Positions 1-11,702 of a stretch of DNA of 64,000 bases are shown here, piece by piece. The notes below the pieces were generated by a model. That model did not search any database, was not told where the DNA came from, and was given only the letters and a program-made list of their open reading frames with translations. How positions within the stretch are numbered: position 1 is the stretch's first letter; each line of letters starts with the position of its first letter. Origin of the DNA: Ulota crispa. Taxonomy: Eukaryota > Streptophyta > Bryopsida > Orthotrichales > Orthotrichaceae. The DNA lies in NCBI GenBank assembly GCA_963920765.1, contig OY987249.1:14508817-14572816 (forward strand), given 5' to 3'. Made by a program: the position numbers and the translations under genes.

Positions 1-121
1 CTGGATGGAAGGCCGGCCCAATTTGAAAACCTTTGGGCCTTCAATATGGCCCTAGGCCTTGTAACCAACATAACCATGTATAAAGCTACTAGGGCCAAAG
101 ACTACAAAGTTTTCAAACTAT

Positions 122-213
122 GGGAACCTTGGGAACATCATTGGGAAGTTTGGGAACTTTGGGAACATCATGTGGGAACTTTGAGAATGTCATTGGGAAC
201 GTTAGGAACATCA
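122..213. repeat. GGGAACnTTnGGAACATCAT minisatellite
   Basis: Irregular tandem units built on GGGAAC, TTGGGAAC and ACATCAT, about 12-26 bp long, give a low-complexity run. A 62-codon open frame across it encodes repeated Trp-Glu words and is a by-product of the repeat, not a gene. Confidence 0.6.
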
Positions 214-691
214 AATTATAACATTAAATTTTAAAAAATCCTTTTTTTAGGAAAAAAAGCTATAACTTTTATCAAGATTTTTTTTTTGGATTTTTGGATT
301 TTTTTTTTTGTTTTTCATGAATGAACAGTGATAATAATTTTAATCTAATGGCCAAGCCCATTTAGCCCAAGTTTGTAGTTTAGGCCAAATAGTTGCTTAG
401 ATATTAGGTCATAAATTTTAATTTATATTTTTTGCTGTAATAAAAATGAAACGATTTCTAACACTAAACATAAACTTGTAAAAATGTCATACTCCAAAAA
501 ATTAAAATAGTTGACAAATAGTGTATATGTTGACATTTAGTATAGGTAACATTAAAAGGATTGTTGACATTTAATGTTGAGGTTCATAATTAGTGTTGCC
601 AACACTATATATCATTATTAGTGTAGTGCTAATGGTAATTTAGTTCTTCCATAAGGTTGAAGCAGGACTCTGTCCTTGCTTCTAATCTTAA

Positions 692-1336
692 CCCCTCACC
701 GCTCATGGTATTTTTGAGTATCTCAGAATTTGCTTGAAAGTGAACAAAATGCCAGCATTTTGATCAATCTTATCCTTTTTCTATGAAGTACAACCGTACA
801 AATTCAAAGTAGACATGTTATAGCTCACATAGGAAAAGAAATTACAACAATATCACTTGTGGATTGAAATATTATAATGTTTGATCATGAGGGTGTTAAA
901 ACTGCAAAAGTGATTTGAAGTCTTTCAATCCTCTTTTTGCATCTCAAACCTAAAACAGAGGGTACCAAAAAAATATAGGTATGTAAAGTTTAACATGCAT
1001 AACCCCAATCAATTTACAGCTTTTCAAAATCTATTCTAAGATTTTTTAAATTGAATTTTTAATGTGGTTTTTTCTCCAAGTTCTAGTGTACTTGAGGCTC
1101 ATTTCCAAGAGCCTTCAACACTAGAAAGTGAAAATTTGCAATGGACACCCTTGCACAAAATCTTGAGTAGACAAATCATTTTAATTCATTTTCAAAATCA
1201 AACTCCTATTGCTGAAACTAGACTTCAATAAGAATTTAAAAATAATAATAATCACTAAAAAAAACTTGAGAAAAGTTCATGCATATTTGAATAAAATTCA
1301 AAGGGGCCCGATTCAGGCCCCTTGGGCGGTGAGGGG
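692..1336. mobile_element. TTAA-flanked non-autonomous element, 645-bp family, copy 1
   Basis: The ends are perfect 11-bp inverted repeats (CCCCTCACCGC and GCGGTGAGGGG), and TTAA stands directly outside both (688-691 and 1337-1340). TTAA duplication with termini starting CCC is the hallmark of piggyBac-type transposition. The body is 645 bp, exactly the length of the related copy at 10655, with which it shares a clear internal block (around 1075-1180 here). Near the right end is a strong palindrome (AAGGGGCC...GGGCCCCTT on the minus strand). There is no coding capacity, so it would need a transposase from elsewhere. Confidence 0.8.
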
Positions 1337-1943
1337 TTAACTAAAGGCCCTTTCTTTCGAGAGAGCTGTAAACTTAGACATTGTGAGGTGGGGAGTTTGG
1401 CTGGGGGCGGCACATCTGTTAAAAGATAATGCAGGCGTCCTAAGATGAGCTTAACTAGAACAGAAATCTCGTGTGGAACAAAAGGGTAAAAGTTTATTTG
1501 GTTTTGAATTTCAGTACACATACTAACTGTGAAAACATGGTCTATAGTCTTTTCAAATTTGAAGGTAGAGGAATCTACTGCGGAACAAGAACAAAAGCAC
1601 AGCAAATAAGTGAAGGAAAGCGCATTCTCTATGGGCAGAGAATTGCATATAAGCCCAAGCCTATTGACAGGTTTGCAATTCAGAAATTACAAACGTAGCA
1701 AAGGGAGAGTACATAACAAATTCACTACTCCCTCTGTTTCTGAAAGAAACCTGGATTCATGTTCTTTTTTTTTGTTTTAGAAAGAAATCCATGTTTGTCT
1801 CTTGAATTGATTTTTTATTAAAAAAAAGTCCTACGCTTATCTCTAAAATGAAATTAACTAATTTGTTTGATGATATTTTTTGGGTTTTTATGCTCATTGA
1901 TTGCTAATGTTAGTATTACAAACTTGATTTAGTGATTTTTGTT

Positions 1944-2145
1944 TGCAAATTTTGCCTATCATTAAGTTAGAATCATCAATGATATCAACAAAAATATTTG
2001 ATTTTTTTATAATGCAAATTTTGCCTATCATTAAAATCATCAATGATATCAACAAAAATATTTGATTTTTTTATAATGCAAATTTTGCCTATCATTAAGT
2101 TAGAATCATCAATGATATCAACAAAAATATTTGATTTTTTTATAG
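1944..2145. repeat. Tandem repeat, about 69-bp period, three copies
   Basis: Three nearly identical copies of a unit beginning CAAATTTTGCCTATCATTAA and running through ATCAATGATATCAACAAAAA into a T run. The middle copy lacks a few bases. It lies inside the Stowaway-like element. Confidence 0.8.
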
Positions 2146-2296
2146 ATGGGACTACTTGGGCAACTAGGCTAACTTGTTCTTTACTTACAATTGCATTGAC
2201 ACACTTCATATCAATCATTTTTCTAACCATTTGTGACAATAACAAAACACTTGAAATTTCAAAACTTTGGTACTAATTTTCTCTCCTTTTAAAAAA

Positions 2297-2512
2297 CCTT
2301 AATTCTAGAAAAAACTAAAATTACGTTTGGAATGATTTAAGCCTAATATCCAATAACTTCCAATTACAATTTGTTGTTAATATTCCTAAAATTCCTCACA
2401 AATTAAACCTTAATTCTAGAAAAAACTAAAATTACGTTTGGAATGATTTAAGCCTAATATCCAATAACTTCCAATTACAATTTGTTGTTAATATTCCTAA
2501 AATTCCTCACAA
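2297..2512. repeat. Tandem repeat, about 108-bp period, two copies
   Basis: A unit starting AACCTTAATTCTAGAAAAAA is repeated head to tail twice with practically no differences, so the duplication is recent. It lies inside the Stowaway-like element, just before its right terminus. Confidence 0.85.
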
Positions 2513-2545
2513 ATTCTCAAATACGGGTTTCTTTCAGAGGGAGTA

Positions 2546-3700
2546 TTTGCTAGAATTGCTACAAGGTAAATTGGCACTACATAAGTTTGCATAGGGATGC
2601 AATTCTCCATGTCAAATGCCAGCTGCTTAAAACAAAAGCACTATCAATGCCACGAACATAGAGAAGTCAGAGCTAGCCTCACTACATCAATGTCATCATT
2701 CACATCTCAATTGCTACACTTTTATTGATGTTGCACAAGACAAGACAGAAACAATACGATACAATGCAAGAATATAAACCAAAGAGTGCTATGAAGCGGT
2801 ACTAGCAACTCTCAATGCTTTTGAAGGATATAGGTAGTAGAGGGCACATTGTCCATTTAAATGTGCAAACTGACTTCAAAGTTTTGAAATTTTGCAGATT
2901 TCGGTAATTGTGAAGCTTAACCACTGCTAAGTGCCAAAATTTTGGCTAAACAAACAACACCGCTCTTTTGTAGTGGCTGTTCAAGAGCGCAAGTAGCAAA
3001 CATCAAGGAGGTACCTCTGAAATCTTCATATTTGATGTATTTAATGTTTATATAAAAGCTGGAGGTGGTGGTGCTTTCATTGGAAGTCATGGCAAGAGAG
3101 TGGAGCTAACACTGCTCTTATCCCTTTGCCACATCGGCCTCCACATAGATTTGCTGAGTAACAAAACCACCTCGTATGAACACTCAGAGATAGACTTGTA
3201 CTTAAGACTGTAGTAAACCTAGGCTCAACACCTCATACAAACATCCTTTTTTAGTCAAGTAGGAATTTAGTGTGGAAGTTCCAATGCTTTGGTGTTGAAA
3301 TTTGCAACTGACTTTCTTCTTGGCAAAGTGCTCTTTGAAGCTGATAGGCTTGTACTGCCAAAGAGTGATGATTATCAACAAAAAAAATTACTAATGCCCA
3401 TTGCACCTCCACAATAGCTGGAATTGGCACACCTTTGCCTTCGTCGCAAAACGCCCTTTTATATAAGAAGAAACACACATAGTTCATCAACCAAGGACAT
3501 CCTGTTGTGGAGATGGCAATGCAGTTTCAATCAAAACCTGCATCACAAAGCATAGATTTCATGTTTTTTTTCCTCTGCAACGCTTCAAACAAAGATGTAA
3601 TATCTCTCATTGTGAGGGTCTTGAGGATGTGATTTGATTGTAAATGGCCGATGACACCTCACTAGCACGGTTCCTAATATTATGTAAGTTAAAGAGACCT
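2546..3700. other. Unassigned sequence
   Basis: No gene, RNA or complete element is recognised. Short open frames on the minus strand (for example 3251-3490) show no family motif. Confidence 0.4.
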
Positions 3701-4965
3701 CACTAGAGCTTGGTTGTCATTGAATCAGTAATTAACAAAAAAGAATGTGCGTGTGGTGTTCACAAGGAACACTTTTGGAAGTCTCTTATTTCTACTGTTT
3801 CTAAATTCACCAAACCAAGGCAAAGTTTTCCTGATAGTGCACAAAGGTAACTGGCAGCTTTGTAGATAGTTTGCTTTGCAAGACATGGTATACATCCTAC
3901 AAGATTAGATTGAACAATTAATGTTAGCACAATGCTAGAATTTGTTTTCTCAAACAGCATGGAATCGTAACAAGTAATGAGGCATACCTGAAACAATACA
4001 AAAGAAGATTGTTTTAGTGTCACCGAGCATATTGTCGAGAGGAAACAATGCATTGAAGTAGTTGCAACTCTTGTCGAAAACTAAAAGATCACGAAATTAA
4101 TTCACCGAGATCATTCGAGCTTCTTTTTTTTCTCACAGAATACCCTCTCAAAATAGCTTCCAGTGGATAAAACTTATATATCACACTTTTGCACAAGCTT
4201 GTTCATCCATGTTGTCGTTGATGTATTCAAATTAGACAAAATAGGGCCAGTGAATTTGTTTTAAGAAACATCTCTGCGCACAAATAGTAAAGTTCATGGT
4301 TACATACTCAAGAAGTTATCTTCATCAACCGGAGGATGTTCCAAATCCAATTCCCTTGTTGTAAGACACTAAACTACAAGAACCCTGAAAAACAATATGT
4401 TGATACATACTTACAAATTCCTCAGTTTTGGTAGCTTGGCAAGAAACTCCGGAACCAGACTTGACAAGAAGTTTCTTTCAAATTTTCTGTCATCAAAAGA
4501 AAAAACTCAAAGAAGTCAAGAAACTTTGAAGTACAATGGTGCTTGGATAAGGTCACTTCGGGCTAGAAAAAAATGTTAACCGTATCCAAACATTGTTCAT
4601 AAACAAGCATACCATTTGTATTACTTCCCCTACTTTTGGTGGTTGCAATTCTAAAGGTGTTTTCCCACCCATGTTTTTGGTTCACTTACCAAACACCTTT
4701 CTAATTGATGAGTCAAAATGGGTGTCGACAAAAAGCAAGCGTTGATAGTACCCAAGCACTTGACCTTAACCAAGCTCATAATACACATTTCACACAAAAA
4801 GAGAGTGGGGGACTATGATCTATGCATCCTATCCAGTCGTTTATGCTACAAAGGTTGATACTATTCAAGCACCACTGTAGTAGAAATTAGAGAAATTCCT
4901 TAAAAAGACCAAAGAACTTGCAATACTCTTCGTATTTGTATGGACGAGTTTGTTGCCCAAATCTA

Positions 4966-5339
4966 AGGTAGCTGCACCCATGGGCGTGACATCCCCATGG
5001 GCGTCACTGACAATGTCAGGGTGCTTATGGATACTTAAGTGATATTTATGGGTGACAAAGTGATGGTTGTGAGTGACTCCATGATAGTTTTGAGTACCCA
5101 TCTCACTATTTGAAAACCAGCAAGCCTTATTTTTAGCATCTCTTACACATGGTCCCTACAATTTCAGTTATTTTGGATTTTGAAAATTCTTTATGAACAA
5201 ATGCTTGCAGTTGGAACCTTGAAATTGATACCAATATTTTTGGTTTCCATTTCCTAACTTACAGTATTTTTTTCAAAATTGTTCAATTATTTTACTTACT
5301 CCAAAACTCTTATTTCCACGCTTATGGGTGCGCCTACCT
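4966..5339. mobile_element. AGGT-terminus, TA-flanked MITE (family G), copy 1
   Basis: Left end AGGTAGCTGCACCCATGGGC pairs with right end CTTATGGGTGCGCCTACCT. TA lies outside both (4964-4965 and 5340-5341). At 374 bp it matches family copies at 7681, 31810 and 39756, all sharing the AGGTAGGCGCACCCATAAGC terminus. Non-coding. Confidence 0.75.
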
Positions 5340-5924
5340 TACTTACAATTCGACAACATTGGTCAAATTTGCCAAGAAGCAGGGATGCTTTCAATAAGAT
5401 TGTTGATGTAGAGTCACCTGAGAGCAAGCCAGTGGTGAACAATCCATGTGTCAAGACTTGGTAACACTCCTATACAAAACTGCTATGGCCGCAAGAACAT
5501 GACGAGGCTTAATTTGCACAGTTTAGTGACAAACATGACTATTACGTAAAAGCCATCAACTCACAATTTTGCATGAATTCCATGTTCCCGAATGAAGCAA
5601 AAAGCAGACCCCACATGGAGTAATTGTGGAAATCCCTACACCCTCCTGCATCTCCGAAAAACTGTACATTTCTACGAACAAAAACATGGTCTGCATGGTC
5701 AGTGCTAATGTTTCTAACCATGGTCCTCCACATCTGTGAATCCATTGAAGGCATCATCACAAACCCTACTTGCTGTAGCCCCAAGGCATGAAACTGATAG
5801 GGATATTCAAAAAGCACATTGAATCCCCGTATCTGCAGGTCTTTAAAGCATGGGGATTATAGGAAGAAACCTTATAGCATGCTGGGTTTCCTCTCCTTTG
5901 GGTCTTTAGTATTAATGGCGGTTC

Positions 5925-6520
5925 ACACTATGTCCCACGTCCCAAGTCTCACTGAAATTTGCGAATCTGATTGGTGTAGAGCCAAAAGTTGGGACTTGGC
6001 ATTTCACACTGTGTCCCAGAGAAATAGACTGCTCATCCTACAATGTCCAATAACAACGCTGAAGTATTGAATCTATCAGCACCACCACTGATGTCATATG
6101 ACATCAAATTTAACAAGCCCGACCCCGTCATTTTTTGGAATAGGTATGCAATAACAGTACCAATATCAACTAATAATTGTTTACAGATACGATTGTTGAT
6201 TAAAATTTCTTCTATTTCATCAATACAAGAAGCAAATTGTTATGGTTTCACACTATGTCCCAGATCCCACATCTTGGTTACTTACATGGCAGCATGTTTT
6301 GGAAGTTTTGGCACCAAAGAAGGTGGGACTTCACTCAAAAGTTGGGTCAACCATTTTGCTAGACCCAATTTTCAGCCCAAGTCTCATCAATATTTTTGCA
6401 TATAATATTCATAACTTTCTTTGAAACTGCTTTCTACTTTTAATATATCAACTAAGCTGGGATTTGGCGTTGCAATGGGACTTACACAGATGGGACGTGG
6501 GACATAGTCTAAACTGGCCC
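5925..6520. mobile_element. PIF/Harbinger-like element with TTCACACTATG termini
   Basis: Near the left end, GGCGGTTCACACTATGTCCC is mirrored at the right end (GGGACATAGTCTAAACTGGCC), with TTA outside each end (5922-5924 and 6521-6523). A three-base TTA duplication suggests the PIF/Harbinger (Tourist) class. Internal copies of the TTCACACTRTGTCCCAG word occur near 6003 and 6245. No transposase frame is visible. Confidence 0.55.
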
Positions 6521-6760
6521 TTACAAGCCAGCTAGAAAACAATACACAAAAAAAGCAGAAAATGAAAGGATACATATTAAGCAATTACTGTCAAATGTTA
6601 CCTGAAGCGGTGTGATACATACCTGGCGAATTGCTCATTCATAATCTAGTCACTCAAAAAATCTTCAACTAAATGATTGCTACTCAGTTTTGTCAATTTT
6701 GGCAGCGGCAACACTTTGTCGTAAGTAATTTCTACACAAAGTACATGCATACAAGACAAG

Positions 6761-7420
6761 TCAGCTCACATTCAAACACAAACAAACATTGACATACCAA
6801 TGAAGCAAATCGGGGTTCCATTTTCAATCCTTGTCATTTTCATTTGCTTTTGTAAGAAAAACGATTCATGGATGTACGATGATGAAGTCAAAATCATGCA
6901 TTGTAGCTATATGAGGTACTCTTAAGACTTTTCTCGCCCAAGTAGATCAGTCAGGTTTAGGGTTTAAGACAAAATAAGACTTTCCTTCACCAAGGATGGT
7001 TTAAAATTCACAAGCAATAAAGCTTAGCAACTGAATAACAATTCTGAGAAAGGAACCACGTACCAATGTCACCACTGTTCACCATTTACTAGGCTCTACA
7101 AAAGGCTCGCAAATAGGATTCTGGTCTAAGACGGAATTGTTGGGTGCTTCCTGCAGACCGAAATAAACAGAAAAATGTTAGCTCAATAGTAGATTTCGTA
7201 ATCTTCTGCCATGGCTAGAAAACCTAATTGAGTGGCGCAAGTGATATTAATACCAAGTGGCGGGAAACCTAGCAAGCGAGAGATGACACCAATGAAAGAT
7301 GCAAAACATAAAACAGAAGAAATACTAAACATACAAAATCAAAACCTGAGAAAAGCAATTACAAATCAGATCAAAAACTGAAAGAAAAAGAAAAAACTTC
7401 TGACAACCTGGCCAGCATCA
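6761..7420. other. Unassigned sequence
   Basis: No gene or element recognised. A short minus-strand stretch around 6795-6850 is flanked by plausible splice signals and could be one more exon of the LRR-like locus, but the peptide carries no motif. Confidence 0.3.
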
Positions 7421-7456
7421 GGGTTTAGGGCTTAGGTTTTAGGGTTTAGGGTTTAG
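7421..7456. repeat. Interstitial telomere-like TTTAGGG motifs
   Basis: Four to five degenerate TTTAGGG units (GGGTTTAGGGCTTAGGTTTTAGGG and so on). This is the plant-type telomere repeat. The tract is far too short for a chromosome end, so it is an interstitial relic or a chance motif. Confidence 0.5.
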
Positions 7457-7680
7457 CATCAATGTTTCTGTTGGCAGCACAAGACAGAGAAAAAGAGATG
7501 AACCAAAATGCAATCTCTTGCAACTCTTGCCTCCCTCCTCTTGCGACTCCACCCTCTTTCCAATCCAGCTCGCATTTTTGCTTGTTGATTTCTGGGATGG
7601 AACAAAGATTGTTGTACACTGAATATTGCATTTAGGAGTTAAAACCCTATTCTGATGAACACTGCATTTAAGGTAGGCGC

Positions 7681-8065
7681 ACCCATAAGCGAGGAAATAA
7701 GGGTTTTGGAGTAGGTAAAACAATTGACTAACTTTGAAAAAAATACTGTATGTTAGGAAATGGAAATAAAAAATACTGGCATCAATTTCAAGATTCCAAC
7801 TGCAAGCATTTGTTCACAAAGATTTTTCAAAGTCCAAAATTACTGAAATTATAGGAACCATGTGTAAGAGATGCTAATCACAAGGCTTGTTGGTTTTTAA
7901 ATAGTGAGATGGGTACTCAAAATCTCATGCTAGTCTCCCACAACCATCACTTCATCACCCATACCCATCACTCAGTCACCCACAACCATTTGTTTTTTTA
8001 TTGATTAGCCCTACCACTGTCAGGTGACAGGCATGGGGATGCAACGCTTATGGATGCTGCTACCT
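7681..8065. mobile_element. AGGT-terminus, TA-flanked MITE (family G), copy 2
   Basis: Left end AGGTAGGCGCACCCATAAGC pairs with right end GCTTATGGATGCTGCTACCT. TA lies on both sides (7679-7680 and 8066-8067). It is 385 bp long and inverted relative to the copy at 4966. Only 11 bp separate its flanking TA from the next AGGT element. Confidence 0.75.
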
Positions 8066-8078
8066 TACTTGCTAGATA

Positions 8079-8482
8079 AGGTGGAAGTACCCATTTCCAC
8101 TATCGCTCTATACCCAACCAGTAGGGTGTGCTATGTCTACCATCAGCAAGGTGATTTGGATTGCATTTTGCTATCTTTTTCAAGGTTGGGGCCACTTAAG
8201 TCATGTCACATGTCTCAAAGTGAGGCAGGAAGTAATGAGCTGAAAGTAGTTTGATTATTATCAGAATTGCATACATCTAGACTTTGGCAATGGGTCTTGA
8301 ACACTTTTTGACTCCCAAAATTCACATTAATTTCAGTTTTGCAAATAAAATTATGAAAAATTTGCAATTCCAATATTTCTTATCTTCCTACATGGCAAAA
8401 ATATTTTATTTTTCGCCTCAAACTCTTTTTGTAGTGTTTTTTGCAGAATCGCGTAAGTTATCGGATATGCAAGCTTCCACCT
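8079..8482. mobile_element. AGGT-terminus element (family R), uninterrupted copy
   Basis: Begins AGGTGGAAGTACCC after TA and ends AAGCTTCCACCT. It aligns along its length with the copy at 9179-10541 (shared words such as CCATACCCAACCAG-like, AAATTATGAAAAATTTGCAAT and CCTCAAACTCTTT). Its unbroken CCACTTAAGTCATG at 8192-8205 is the empty version of the site occupied by the TTAA element in the other copy. Confidence 0.7.
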
Positions 8483-9176
8483 TGGGGGCAAGACTGCAAG
8501 TCAAAACAGCCAAGCAACAAAATTACATATCCCCAACTACTTTAGATAGACCCTAATTCATCAATGTCAAACCATCTTGTGTCATTGACTCAACATCAAT
8601 CTAATCATGAAAAGCCATGCCACACAGTGGTTACCTAAAAGGATTTTCCTCTTCCTAATTGAGCACCGTTATGCCTGGCACATTCTAACTACTTTTAAAA
8701 AATGCGGTTCACAAATGTCTTAAATAACTTGTGGTTACAATTGGTCATGCATTGAGGATGCACCATATCGACGATATCAATGCAGACTAAAGACAAAGCA
8801 GAAATACGTCCAATTTGTGTCTACATTCCCTTGTATCGGAAGAAGCAGATGCAACCACGTAACACACCCTCACTAGAAGCAAACTCAATGGGTTATCCCC
8901 TCCTTTACTTTGAGTGTCAAAAACTATCTATCATGTCTCTATCATCAAGTAGCATGGTCTTATAGTGGATCCTCAGCACGCTAACTTGCCATGGACAGTC
9001 AACAAGAAATTTGCTTGTCCATACAACATTACACATTACCACTTGTACTTTCAACTACAGTAAATCTTTCCTAGTGCGTACCATAGAAAAGATAAATTAA
9101 CAAGAATAAGATTGAACCATAGAGAGATGAATATATATATAACACAGCTGTAGAGATGGTAGTAAGGAAAGGAGAG
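8483..9176. other. Unassigned sequence
   Basis: Nothing recognised beyond scattered short open frames without family motifs. Confidence 0.4.
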
Positions 9177-9178
9177 TA

Positions 9179-10541
9179 AGGTGGAAGCACCAACAGCCAA
9201 CAAACGTCCCATACCCAACCAGGAGAGTGCACTATTTCCAATCCCTACAAAGATAAGTGCTTTGGAATGCGTTCTTTTGTCCTTTTTAAAGTTGGGACCA
9301 CTTAACCCCTAAAGAACCGCAGCCTTTTTTGTGAATTTCAGTGTAAAACTGCCACTAAAAGGGGAGTGAGTAGAATAGAAAAAAAAAAAAAAAAAGGAAA
9401 ATCCAACCGTAGGATCTCGGCCTAGACTATGGGAGGTACTCTTGGAAAAAATCAACTCAATCTAAATGTTGAGGTGTGAGATATTTACATCCAAAGTGAA
9501 GAAATAAGTTTTTTCTTTATTGCCCAAATTTTCAAAAGCCTTTGACCATTGATAACCCAAAAAAATTACTCTACGCAAAGTTGAGGATTTTTTTTATCAT
9601 GTCCAAAACCAAGTTAGGCATGTGTGGGAGAATTTTCAAATGAATTGGACATGTGGATCATACTTTGTAAAATCCTGCAATGCCAGAAGGTTTAGAATTT
9701 TATAAATACACTAGGCAAAATTGGAGGATTTATGTAAAATTTAGAAATTTGAATTACTTTGATCCAAATGGTGAAAAGCAAGGAATCTTAGTCTACTACA
9801 ACTTAAAAAATAAAAAGGAAAAAAAAAATTACACAAAGAGCTCAAAAAAGTAAAGCAAAAAGTTTTACAAGGGGGAGAAGGAATGGAGGTTTGGGTGTCC
9901 CATACCTACTCGCAAACTAAAACTTCTCATTACTTTCATCTCATCTATCAAAATTGAATGATTGAAAGCTTCCCAAATACATAAAAGTCTAAAGAACCAA
10001 TTTCAAAAAAAATTTAAAAAAAAATTCAACATTTTTTTTTTGCTGCCCCATTCTCCCTTATTTTTCAGTTATTCATGCATAACTTCTTCAATAAATGTCA
10101 AAATGAAGAAAAAATTACATTTCCACGTAGATCTTTGAATTCCTCACCTTCAATAAAAGTTTCAAAAAATCATGCAAAGTAGTTTAGCCATATGTACATG
10201 CCCAAAATCCCATTTGTCCCTTGAAGGGACAATGGTCTTTTAGGGGCTAAGTCATGTTGTGTGTTCCAAAGTGAAGTAGGAAGTAATGAGCAAAAAGTAG
10301 TTTACCTATTATCAAAATTACATGAGTTTAGAAGTTGGCAATGGGTTCAAAGCATTTTTTTTTACTCCCAACATTCACCAAATAACTTCAATAATCCAAA
10401 TAATTTAATCCAAATAAAATTATGAAAAATTTGCAATCCCTATATTTTGTATCTTTCTACCCGGGAAAGTTTTTTTTGTTGCCTCAAACTCTTTGTGATT
10501 TGTTGCAGAATCGCTTAAGTTATTAGGTGTGTGTTCCACCT
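9179..10541. mobile_element. AGGT-terminus element (family R), copy interrupted by a TTAA element
   Basis: Outer ends AGGTGGAAGCACC and GTGTTCCACCT are inverted repeats, with TA outside both (9177-9178 and 10542-10543). Subtracting the inserted element at 9306-10246 and one TTAA leaves about 418 bp, close to the 404 bp of the uninterrupted copy. Confidence 0.75.
9306..10246 (+). mobile_element. TTAA-flanked element, 0.92-kb family, copy a
   Basis: Begins CCCCTAAAGAACCGCAGCC after TTAA (9302-9305) and ends GGACAATGGTCTTTTAGGGG before CTAA (10247-10250, one base decayed). It is 941 bp with no coding frame. A subterminal palindrome TTGTCCCTTGAAGGGACAA sits next to the right terminus. It aligns with copies at 37772, 50887 and 53287, and more distantly with inverted copies at 29053 and 32632. 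It lies inside the family R element. Confidence 0.85.
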
Positions 10542-10654
10542 TACTTCGAGTCCACCATTTACAAGCAAAAGCTGGAGTACAGAAATCCAACCGACTCCAT
10601 CTTGCAAGCGTCTCGTTTATTAGACCTCCATCTTTGAACATGTCCCTCACTTAA

Positions 10655-11299
10655 CCCCCAAATGCCGAAGCCCTCTCTGAGCTTCTTAGACTTTCCATGA
10701 AACTAAACAATCAGTCAACCTCTTCATGAATTTCATCAAGTTTTTTTCAATTGTAACCTTACAAATTTAAATTAAACATGTTAAAGATTACATGGAAAAA
10801 GAAAACACAACAATATCACTTGTAGTTTGAAAGATTATATTGTTTGAACATGAGAGTGTTAAAACTGCAAAAGTGACTTAAAGTCTTCCAATCCTTGTTT
10901 CATATGTCAAATCCAAAAAGTTGGTCACCATAAAAATGTGAGGTTTAAGGTCATTACATGCCTAACTCAAATCAATTTACAGTTTTGAAAATCTACTCTT
11001 GCATTATTTTTAAATGGATTTCTAAAGTGGATTTTTCTTCAAGCTCTAGTGTATTTGAGGCTCATTTTCAAGATCTTCCAACACTAAAAAACTCAAGATT
11101 GCAGTGGACACCCTTGTACAAAATCTCACATAGAAAAATCCTCAATTTTCATTTTCAAAATCAAATTTTTGATGTTGAAAGTAGACTTCAAAACAAACTT
11201 ACATTGAAAATAAAAAGTTGAAAATAATAATTTGGTGAGGTTTTATCCATCTTCAAAGTTTCCCTGCAACCCAAATCTGGTCGCTTGGGCATTTAGGGG
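10655..11299. mobile_element. TTAA-flanked element, 645-bp family, copy 2
   Basis: Starts CCCCCAAATGCC-like (CCCCAAATGCCGAAGCCC) after TTAA (10651-10654) and ends GGGCATTTAGGGG before TTAA (11300-11303). It has exactly the length of the copy at 692 and shares the block around GTATTTGAGGCTCATTTTCA. A weaker subterminal hairpin (GCAACC...GGTCGC) lies near the right end. Confidence 0.75.
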
Positions 11300-11354
11300 T
11301 TAAAACAACATTGAAATGCGTACAATATTTGGAATTTGTTGTGCAAGAAATTAA

Positions 11355-11698
11355 CCCCTAAACGTCGAGGAGGACAAAAAACGTCCTCCGACCCTAAAAA
11401 AATATTCCGTGATTCAGAAAAAAGTTGTTTTTCATTTGATTTTTTTCAAAAGTCCATCATGGAAGACAAAAAAATTCCTCTTGAGATGCATTCATTTTTT
11501 TTTTGTAACCCAAATTATGATAAGATTCAAAAACATGGTGTTTAGCTCCCAAGCTGCCCTTCTTGCAATTTTCATGAGGGCACCATGCATTGTTGACTTT
11601 TCCAACTTTTTGAAGCAATACTATTGATGCCCATGTGCAAAATATTGTAGAGTGCTATAGGCAGGGCAAGCCACAGTGATCCATCCGTCTGTTAAGGG
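11355..11698 (+). mobile_element. TTAA-flanked element, 0.35-kb family, copy i
   Basis: Starts CCCCTAAACGTCGAGGAGG after TTAA (11351-11354) and ends CTGTTAAGGG before TTAA (11699-11702). It is 344 bp. A subterminal hairpin GGAGGACAAAAAACGTCCTCC follows the left end. It aligns with copies at 35087 (same strand) and 21786 (opposite strand). It contains an open frame of about 70 codons that is not shared in sense with the other copies and looks like chance. Confidence 0.85.
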
Positions 11699-11702
11699 TT
11701 AA

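Larger units (their letters stand above)
1728..2543. mobile_element. Stowaway-like (Tc1/mariner) element enlarged by internal repeats
   Basis: The left end CTCCCTCTGTTTCTGAAAG is mirrored at the right end (CTTTCAGAGGGAG), with a TA dinucleotide outside each end (1726-1727 and 2544-2545). CTCCCTCYGT termini with a TA target match plant Stowaway elements. At 816 bp it is longer than usual for such MITEs, because two internal tandem duplications fill most of it. Confidence 0.8.
3720..6760 (-). pseudogene. Possible leucine-rich-repeat gene remnant
   Basis: Several short minus-strand stretches read as leucine-rich repeats. At 4415-4500 the peptide includes VPEFLAKLPKLRN and ends at a good donor (GTAAGTATG). 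A possible next exon at 4308-4354 continues in phase as LELDLEHPPVDEDNFLS, giving LPKLRNLELDL across the junction. At 3765-3830 the peptide LGLVNLETVEIRDFQKCSL has the spacing of a resistance-type LRR. At 6650-6730 LPLPKLTKLSSNHL is similar but runs into a stop. The pieces are short, separated and interrupted by mobile elements at 4966 and 5925. I see no complete NB-ARC or kinase domain, so whether this was an NLR, a receptor or another LRR protein cannot be said. It could also be a poorly resolved gene with many small exons. Confidence 0.33.

Noticed and set aside
4620-4690. A P-loop-like peptide (MGGKTPLEL) on the minus strand, suggesting an NB-ARC domain
   Set aside because: It lacks the Gly-x-Gly-Lys-Thr-Thr spacing, and no kinase-2, GLPL or MHD motifs are seen around it.
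7421-7456. A true telomere end or chromosome fusion point
   Set aside because: There are only four or five degenerate units. Similar isolated words occur at 44.75-44.94 and 48.52 kb, and ordinary sequence lies on both sides.
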